From the NCBI GenBank assembly GCA_036399715.1, contig DASWMO010000313.1:1-11040 (forward strand): a stretch of DNA of 11,040 nt, in the 5' to 3' direction. The stretch's first letter is position 1. Every line of letters starts with the position of its first letter. Under the pieces are notes generated by a model that saw nothing but the letters and a program-made list of their open reading frames with translations, had not been told where the DNA came from and ran no database searches. The DNA comes from DASVSE01 sp036399715 (GTDB taxonomy: Bacteria; Bacteroidota; Rhodothermia; Rhodothermales; Rubricoccaceae). The position numbers and the translations under genes were made by a program. Below, piece after piece: positions 6,667 through 11,040 of this stretch.

Positions 6667-7095
6667 ATGCCGTCCCCCGGCGTCCTCGTCCTCAACGGAC
6701 CCAACCTGAACCTGCTCGGCACGCGCGAGCCAGAGGTTTATGGCTCGGCCACGCTTGCCGACCTCGAGGCGAGTCTCCGGCGGCACTTTCCCGCCCTCGC
6801 CCTCCGCTTCGAGCAGCACAACGACGAGGGCGGGCTGATCACCGCGCTCCACGCGGCCGACACCGTCGAGACGGCCGGCATCGTCCTCAACGCGGCGGGC
6901 TACTCGCACACCAGCATCGTCCTCCGCGACGCCATCGCGGCGATCCGCACGCCCGTGGTCGAGGTCCACCTCTCAAACACGGCGGCACGCGAGGCCTTCC
7001 GGCACCACTCGGTGATCTCGGCCGTCTGCGCGGGCACCATCACCGGCCTCGGCCCGAGCGGCTACCGCCTCGCCGTGCAGCACTTCGCCGGATGA
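6667..7095 (+). CDS. aroQ: Type II 3-dehydroquinate dehydratase
   Basis: Cytosolic shikimate-pathway enzyme converting 3-dehydroquinate to 3-dehydroshikimate; family members form dodecamers. At 142 aa the length is normal. It starts with the beta-strand VLVLNGPNLNLLGTREPEVYG, giving Arg20 and catalytic Tyr25. NAAGYSHTS supplies Asn75 and His81; VEVHLSN supplies Glu99 and catalytic His101; AAREAFRHHS supplies Arg108 and Arg112. All active-site positions I can recall for the family are present. The loop usually written QSNHEG reads QHNDEG, a tolerable variant. ATG 6667 was chosen because it places the family motif at residues 6-26; a GTG at 6493 in the same frame would add 58 unsupported residues spanning the hairpin. 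The stop overlaps the murJ start (ATGA, 7092-7095), so the two are probably co-transcribed and translationally coupled. Confidence 0.96.
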   Translation: MPSPGVLVLNGPNLNLLGTREPEVYGSATLADLEASLRRHFPALALRFEQHNDEGGLITALHAADTVETAGIVLNAAGYSHTSIVLRDAIAAIRTPVVEVHLSNTAAREAFRHHSVISAVCAGTITGLGPSGYRLAVQHFAG

Positions 7096-8930
7096 CGCCG
7101 CCCGACGACGCAGACGCCCGCACCGGCGCCGCGGCCGGCGACCGGCCGACCGACGCCCCGGCCACGCCCCCTGACCCCGCCCCGGCCTCGCCCGCCGACG
7201 CCGAGGCGCAAGCCGAAGCCGAGACAGAGTCCGTCGCCGATGTCCGCGCGACGAGCGGCAAGAGTGCCGCGCTCCTCGTCGCGGCCGGCATCTTCCTCAG
7301 CCGCATCATCGGGCTCGTCCGCGAGCGCGCGATCAGCTACTTCTTCGGCCTCGGACCGCACGCGGACGTTCTCCGGGTCGCGTTCAAGACGCCGAACTTT
7401 CTCCAGAACCTTCTCGGCGAGGGGACGGTCTCGGCGGCCTTCATCCCGGTCTACAGCCGGATGCTCGAAGAGGGCCGGCCCGAAGCCGCGGGGCGCTTCG
7501 CCGGGGCCGTACTCGGGCTGCTGGTGTCGCTCGTCGCGGTCTGCGTGGCCGTCGGGATGCTCCTCGCGCGGCCCCTTCTGGCGGTCCTCCAGCCGGGCTG
7601 GCTCGGCGACGCCGCCCGCGTCGCGGCGGGCGCGGCGGATGTGGACCGCTTCGCGCTCGTCGTCCAGACGGTCCGCTACACGTTTCCGATGGCGGGCGTG
7701 CTCGTGCTGTTCGCGTGGGCCCTCGGCGTGATGAACAGCCACCGCCGCTTTTTCCTGCCCTACGTCGCGCCCGTCGCGTGGAACCTGGCCATCATCGCCG
7801 GCATGGCGTGGGCCGCCGTCGCCCTCTTCGGCACGCCGACGGCCATCGGGGCGCTGACGGTCGTGCCGGTTGCCGCCGCAGACCGCATCCTGTTCGCCGC
7901 CCTCGCAGGCGCGCTCGTTGGCGGCGTGCTCCAGTTCGCCGTTCTGCTGCCGGGCGTGTTCCGCGAGATGCGCGGCTTCCGCCTCTCCGTCTCGCGCGAC
8001 GTCGAGGGCGTGCGCGAGTCGTTCCGCGCCTTCGTTCCAGTCGTGCTCGGGCGTGGGGCGTACCAGATCTCGGGCTACCTGGACCTCTTTCTCGCCGGCT
8101 TCCTCGCCGCGGGCGCCATCTCGGCACTCACTCAGGCCCTCACGCTCTACGTGCTCCCCGTCTCGCTGTTCGGGATGAGCGTCGCGGCGAGTGAGCTACC
8201 CGAGTTGAGCCGTCTCCGGGCGGCGGGCATCGAGCCGTTCTTCGAGCGCGTCCGCCGGTCGCTCGCGCAGATTCTCTACCCCATCGTTGCCGCGACGGTC
8301 GGCTACGTCGGCTTCGGCGTGCTCGTCGTGGGCGCGTTCTTCCAGACGGGCCAGTTTGGCGAGGCGGACTCGTGGCTCGTCGCGCTCACACTCGCCGCGT
8401 TCGCGCTCGGCCTGCCCGCGACGACGGCCTCGCGGCTGCTGCAGAACGCGTTCTACGCCCTCGGCGACACCAAGACGCCCGCGCGCCTCGCCGTGTGGCG
8501 CCTCGCCGTCGCGACGGTCGTCGGGGCGGGCCTGATGGTCGTCCTCGAACGGCTCTCCGTGACCGATGTCGTCGGCATCGCCGCGCGGCCCGGCGAGCCG
8601 CTGCGCCTCGGAGCGGTCGGCCTCGCGCTCGGGGCGAGCCTCGGCGCGTGGACCGAGCTGTGGGCCCTCGTGCGCACGCTCCGCCGCCAGGCGCCGACGT
8701 TCCGCATGCCGACCGGGCGGGCGTTCCAGATGCTCGGCCTCGCGGGCCTCGCGTCGATTCCGGCTGCCACGGCTCAGGCCCTCCTGCCCGGCGCCCTCCC
8801 CGTTCTGGTCCGCGCGGCCGTCGTTCTGGGCCTCTTCGGGGCGACGTACCTCGGCCTCGGCGCCGCGCTGGGCTTCTCCGAGGGCGACGCGTGGACGGGC
8901 CGCCTGCTGCGCCGCCGACGCCGCGCGTAG
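7092..8930 (+). CDS. murJ: Lipid II flippase MurJ
   Basis: Integral membrane flippase of the MOP/MATE superfamily that moves the peptidoglycan precursor lipid II across the inner membrane. The protein is 612 aa, about 100 longer than E. coli MurJ. The excess includes an Ala/Pro/Asp/Glu-rich N-terminal tail (1-55), probably disordered and cytosolic. The core begins SRIIGLVRER (70-79), keeping the two Arg that correspond to E. coli R18 and R24. It continues ADVLRVAFKTPNFLQNLLGE (91-110), then GTVSAAFIPVYSR, keeping the Asp39 and Glu57 equivalents (Asp92, Glu110). The R52 equivalent is Gln105, and the R270 region reads TQALTLYVLPVSLFGMSVAA without that Arg. I recall similar forms in Bacteroidota-like and related phyla, so this looks like a lineage variant. 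About 14 hydrophobic segments are visible, with an Arg-rich end. The ATG overlaps the aroQ stop, which supports this long start; a shorter start near residue 50 cannot be excluded. Confidence 0.93.
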   Translation: MTPPDDADARTGAAAGDRPTDAPATPPDPAPASPADAEAQAEAETESVADVRATSGKSAALLVAAGIFLSRIIGLVRERAISYFFGLGPHADVLRVAFKTPNFLQNLLGEGTVSAAFIPVYSRMLEEGRPEAAGRFAGAVLGLLVSLVAVCVAVGMLLARPLLAVLQPGWLGDAARVAAGAADVDRFALVVQTVRYTFPMAGVLVLFAWALGVMNSHRRFFLPYVAPVAWNLAIIAGMAWAAVALFGTPTAIGALTVVPVAAADRILFAALAGALVGGVLQFAVLLPGVFREMRGFRLSVSRDVEGVRESFRAFVPVVLGRGAYQISGYLDLFLAGFLAAGAISALTQALTLYVLPVSLFGMSVAASELPELSRLRAAGIEPFFERVRRSLAQILYPIVAATVGYVGFGVLVVGAFFQTGQFGEADSWLVALTLAAFALGLPATTASRLLQNAFYALGDTKTPARLAVWRLAVATVVGAGLMVVLERLSVTDVVGIAARPGEPLRLGAVGLALGASLGAWTELWALVRTLRRQAPTFRMPTGRAFQMLGLAGLASIPAATAQALLPGALPVLVRAAVVLGLFGATYLGLGAALGFSEGDAWTGRLLRRRRRA

Positions 8931-8954
8931 ACATCCATCCCCGCCCCCTCCGCC

Positions 8955-9467
8955 ATGGCTGGATACCGCGGGCACCTCGCCGGTGCCACCGTCTTCTTCG
9001 CCGTCTACCTCGCCGGCATCGCCCTGCTCTACTCCGTCGACGCGGCGTGGCGGCAGTTCTCGGACGTCGAGGTCGTCGCGCTTCCGGCCGCGCTGTTCGG
9101 CCTGTGCCTGATGTTCGGGCTGTGGCCGGACGTGGACACGAACTCGAAGGGCCAGCAGATCTTCTACTCGCTCTTTTTCCTCGTCGACATCGGGCTCATC
9201 GGGATGCGCTACACCGAGGAGGCGGCGTACCTCGGCCTGTTCTGCCTGTTGCCGGTCCTCGGCCGGCACCGCGGGTGGACGCACACGTTCTGGGCGATGC
9301 TGCTCATCCCGAGCCCGCTGCTCGTGCTCCCGCTCGTGCTCGCGCCAGAGCGGCCGCTCGCCGGGCTCCCGTTCTACGGCGCCGCCGTCGTCGGTTATTT
9401 CTCGCACCTGTTCCTCGACGGGCTCGTGGTGAAGCTGCCCGGCAAGCGAAAGCACGGCTGGTCTTAG
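8955..9467 (+). CDS. YdjM/DUF457-like membrane-bound metal-dependent hydrolase
   Basis: Small integral membrane protein (170 aa) of the YdjM/DUF457 type, predicted metal-dependent hydrolase; the substrate is unknown. Conserved polar positions sit between hydrophobic helices: His7 (YRGHLAG), Asp59 and Asp61 (WPDVDTNSKGQ), His105 and His110 (GRHRGWTHTF), and His151 and Asp155 (GYFSHLFLDGL). These match the family pattern of PD.D, HRG.TH and SH..LD. Membrane segments lie near 10-28, 40-57, 68-83, 90-101, 112-130 and 140-156. The C-terminus ends in a basic KLPGKRKHGWS tail. The ATG is 24 bp after the murJ stop in a C-rich leader, so it is probably the last gene of the aroQ-murJ transcript. Its stop codon TAG (9465-9467) overlaps the stop of the convergent acetyltransferase, leaving no room for a separate terminator. 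Confidence 0.85.
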   Translation: MAGYRGHLAGATVFFAVYLAGIALLYSVDAAWRQFSDVEVVALPAALFGLCLMFGLWPDVDTNSKGQQIFYSLFFLVDIGLIGMRYTEEAAYLGLFCLLPVLGRHRGWTHTFWAMLLIPSPLLVLPLVLAPERPLAGLPFYGAAVVGYFSHLFLDGLVVKLPGKRKHGWS

Positions 9468-9979
9468 CCGGCCGGCCCTGCGCCGAGCGCGAGCAGCGCG
9501 TCGCCCGAGAGGCGCATCCCGGTCCAGTCGTCCATCGGCACCGCGCCGAGGCGGCGGTAAAAGTCGATGGCGGGCCGGTTCCAGTCCAGCACGACCCAGT
9601 CCAGCCGGCCCGCGCCGCGGCGGACGGCCTCCTGCGCGACAGCCCGCAGCAGGGCGATCCCGGCTCCCGTCCCACGGTGCTCGGGGCGCACGAAGAGGTC
9701 TTCGAGGTAGACGCCCCACGCCGCGCGGAACGTCGAGTAGACCGGGAAGAACAGGGCGAACCCGACCGCCGCCTCGCCCGGCGCGTCGAGCGCGGTGCCG
9801 TCCGGGAAGGCGAGGAATACGTCGAGACGCGGTGCGCCGGGGGCGGGATCGAGGGCCCGGCGGATCGCCTCGGGCGTCGTCTCGGCCTCGTCGCGAAGGC
9901 GCTCGTAGTCGGCGAGGTCGAGGATGAGCGCACACACGGCCGCGGCGTCGGCCGGGCCAGCGGGCCGGAGGACGGCCAC
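9464..9979 (-). CDS. GNAT N-acetyltransferase, SSAT-like
   Basis: Cytosolic acetyl-CoA-dependent N-acetyltransferase (171 aa) resembling spermidine/spermine or thialysine N1-acetyltransferases. After the N-terminal LRPAGPADAAAVCALILDLA, it shows the SSAT-style block FFPVYSTFRAAWGVYLEDLF (78-97). The acetyl-CoA-binding motif A follows as RPEHRGTGAGIALLRAVA (98-115). The C-terminal part is VVLDWNRPAIDFYRRLGAVP (129-148), where Tyr141 matches the usual general acid position, then MDDWTGMRLSG. A small amine such as a polyamine is the likely acceptor (inference from resemblance). The start is GTG at 9979; its first base is the last base of the upstream MBL gene's TAG stop (TAGTG), a reinitiation-type junction. 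It is convergent with the membrane hydrolase, sharing overlapping stop codons at 9464-9467. Confidence 0.9.
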   Translation of the reverse strand: MAVLRPAGPADAAAVCALILDLADYERLRDEAETTPEAIRRALDPAPGAPRLDVFLAFPDGTALDAPGEAAVGFALFFPVYSTFRAAWGVYLEDLFVRPEHRGTGAGIALLRAVAQEAVRRGAGRLDWVVLDWNRPAIDFYRRLGAVPMDDWTGMRLSGDALLALGAGPAG

Positions 9980-10881
9980 TACCGGCGGCGCCGCCGCGCG
10001 GCGACGAGCAGGCCGAGGGCGGCGCCCGCGGCGACCTTCAGCGGGAACGGATCCGGGACGGACGGCGGCAGCGAGAGCAGGCCGTGCTCGTCAGCGAGGG
10101 CGGGCGCGTGCGTGTAGCGGCCCACGGCGGGCGGGAGGACGTGCGCGGCGAAGGTGTGGAGCGCATTCGCCGTCCCGCGCGTGACTGCCTGCCCGTGGCC
10201 CGCCCCGACGGCCTCGGGCGCGAGCGCGGCGAGGAGAGAGACGCTCTTCAGCGCCGCGTCCCAGTCGGGCGTCAGCGGGGCCGGCGGGCGGTCGAACTGC
10301 CGCGGCATCGCCAGCAGGGCGGCCCACGAGTCGAGGTCGACGGTCACGACGGCGTCGCCGGCGAGCAGCGTCCGGTCCGACTCGCGCCAGAACGAGACGT
10401 GGCCGGCGGTGTGGCCCGGCGTGTGGAGCCACGTCCAGCCCGGCATCCCCGGCACGGTCCCGTCGTCGGGCAGGGCGCGGACGTGCGTGCCGAGGTCGCG
10501 GCCCGTGTGCGGGAAGACGCGTGACAGCGCCGAGATGGCGCCCGGAATGGTCGGGTCCGGCGGGGCGTAGTCCGAGCGGCCCGTGAGGTAGGGCAGCTCC
10601 ATCGGGTGCGCGTAGACGGGCACGTCCCACGCGCGGGCGAGCGCGAGGGCCGCCCCGGCGTGGTCGAAGTGGCCGTGCGTGAGCAGGATCGCCGCGGGCG
10701 GGCGACTGCCGAAGCGGGCGCGGGCGGCGGCCCGGACGAGCGGCGCCGCGCCCGGCAGGCCCGTGTCCACGAGCGCCCACGGGGCCGCCTTCCCGGGCTC
10801 GCCGACGAGGTAGGCGTTGACGAACACGACGGGCAGCCGCGCCACGTCGGGGCGGACGGATTCGAGGGAAGGGGTAAACAT
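9979..10881 (-). CDS. MBL-fold metallo-hydrolase with C-terminal membrane anchor
   Basis: Metallo-beta-lactamase-fold hydrolase of 300 aa, glyoxalase II-like in motifs; the substrate is unknown. It has the metal motif LLTHGHFDHAG (His69, His71, Asp73, His74), then WLHTPGHTAGH (His157), LLAGDAV (Asp176) and AVGAGHGQ (His229), a complete two-metal ligand set. Domain order is normal. The C-terminal 25 residues, PDPFPLKVAAGAALGLLVAA then RRRRR, form one hydrophobic helix followed by an Arg tail. This suggests a tail-anchored protein with the catalytic domain in the cytosol; there is no N-terminal signal. The start is ATG at 10881 with no Shine-Dalgarno tract. It is the first complete gene of a minus-strand pair with the GNAT gene (one-base overlap) and lies 32 bp downstream of another gene's end, so an operon reaching past the right edge is likely. 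Confidence 0.92.
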   Translation of the reverse strand: MFTPSLESVRPDVARLPVVFVNAYLVGEPGKAAPWALVDTGLPGAAPLVRAAARARFGSRPPAAILLTHGHFDHAGAALALARAWDVPVYAHPMELPYLTGRSDYAPPDPTIPGAISALSRVFPHTGRDLGTHVRALPDDGTVPGMPGWTWLHTPGHTAGHVSFWRESDRTLLAGDAVVTVDLDSWAALLAMPRQFDRPPAPLTPDWDAALKSVSLLAALAPEAVGAGHGQAVTRGTANALHTFAAHVLPPAVGRYTHAPALADEHGLLSLPPSVPDPFPLKVAAGAALGLLVAARRRRR

Positions 10882-10913
10882 CGGACAGGCGGAGATAGAG
10901 GCCGCTCCAACGC

Positions 10914-11040
10914 CTAGGCCGCCGCCGCGTTCGGCACCGGCGCCCCGCCCAGCCCTGCCGCGGCGCCTCGGAGCAGGTCGGGGCCTTCCCGGACCCTCAC
11001 GACCGCTTCCCCGAGCATCCGGGCCGCATCCCCGAGCGCG
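10914..11040 (-). CDS. 3' end of an unidentified gene (partial at right edge)
   Basis: Reading the minus strand from the right edge, a frame is open for about 42 codons to a TAG at 10914-10916. It reads ALGDAARMLGEAVVRVREGP, DLLRGAAAGLGGAPVPNAAA, A, then stop. It has the GC-rich third positions of its neighbours and a helix-like first half. It lies 32 bp upstream of the MBL-fold gene on the same strand. Too little is visible to name a family, and a chance open frame in this GC-rich DNA cannot be excluded. Confidence 0.5.
   Translation of the reverse strand, partial: ALGDAARMLGEAVVRVREGPDLLRGAAAGLGGAPVPNAAAA

Noticed and set aside
9979..10060. An LPXTG- or PEP-CTERM-like sorting signal at the MBL protein's C-terminus
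   Set aside because: No LPXTG or PEP motif before the helix and no N-terminal export signal; a plain tail anchor is more likely.
8196..10117. Long open frames on both strands spanning the murJ end, the hydrolase and the acetyltransferase
   Set aside because: Arg/Pro/Ala-rich translations without domains, contradicted by clear family matches in the chosen frames.
1..11040. A defence system, CRISPR array, transposon or prophage
   Set aside because: No direct-repeat array, transposase, integrase, nuclease/helicase defence set or attachment-site repeats were seen on reading both strands.

Overview
The window comes from a very GC-rich bacterial chromosome, dense with short-spaced genes. The best guess is a marine member of the Rhodothermia (Rubricoccus/Rubrivirga-like). 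The grounds are the extreme GC content, a DUF3667-type protein (a family seen mostly in Bacteroidota and relatives), start codons without Shine-Dalgarno tracts, and a MurJ with the 'NFLQNLLGEG' sequence style. This is inference from style only; no rRNA or marker tree is available. No gap between genes exceeds about 190 bp, and I see no tRNA, rRNA, CRISPR array, transposase or phage gene.

Left third (1-4712, + strand): a type I secretion-like operon of an ABC exporter subunit (enters from the left edge, ends 1907), an HlyD-type periplasmic adaptor (1958-3289) and a TolC-type outer-membrane factor (3320-4712). Two things are odd. The nucleotide-binding domain of the ABC protein has lost nearly every ATPase motif (Walker A Lys to Arg, Q-loop Gln to Ala, LSGGQ to LPSGV, Walker B Glu to Asp, H-loop His to Gly). 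In addition, both the ABC gene (near 1352) and the TolC gene (near 4205-4211) carry a single frameshift, after which the family sequence continues in another frame. The shifts may be sequencing errors, recent mutations or phase variation; the motif losses cannot be explained that way.

Middle (4713-6666): a convergent GC-rich hairpin separates tolC from a minus-strand zinc-ribbon membrane protein (DUF3667-like, 4737-5672). Across a 135-bp divergent gap lies a plus-strand gene of unknown function (5808-6476) with two winged-helix-like segments. It is followed by two tandem hairpins, the second with a perfect 13-bp stem.

Right part (6667-9467, + strand): aroQ (type II 3-dehydroquinase, shikimate pathway) overlaps murJ (lipid II flippase) by ATGA. 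A small YdjM/DUF457-like membrane metal-dependent hydrolase follows. Facing them on the minus strand are an MBL-fold hydrolase with a C-terminal membrane anchor (9979-10881) and an SSAT-like GNAT acetyltransferase (9464-9979), joined by a one-base stop/start overlap. The 3' end of another minus-strand gene reaches the right edge.

I did not find a recognisable defence or mobile system. The most unusual content is the ATPase-degenerate exporter subunit in the secretion operon.
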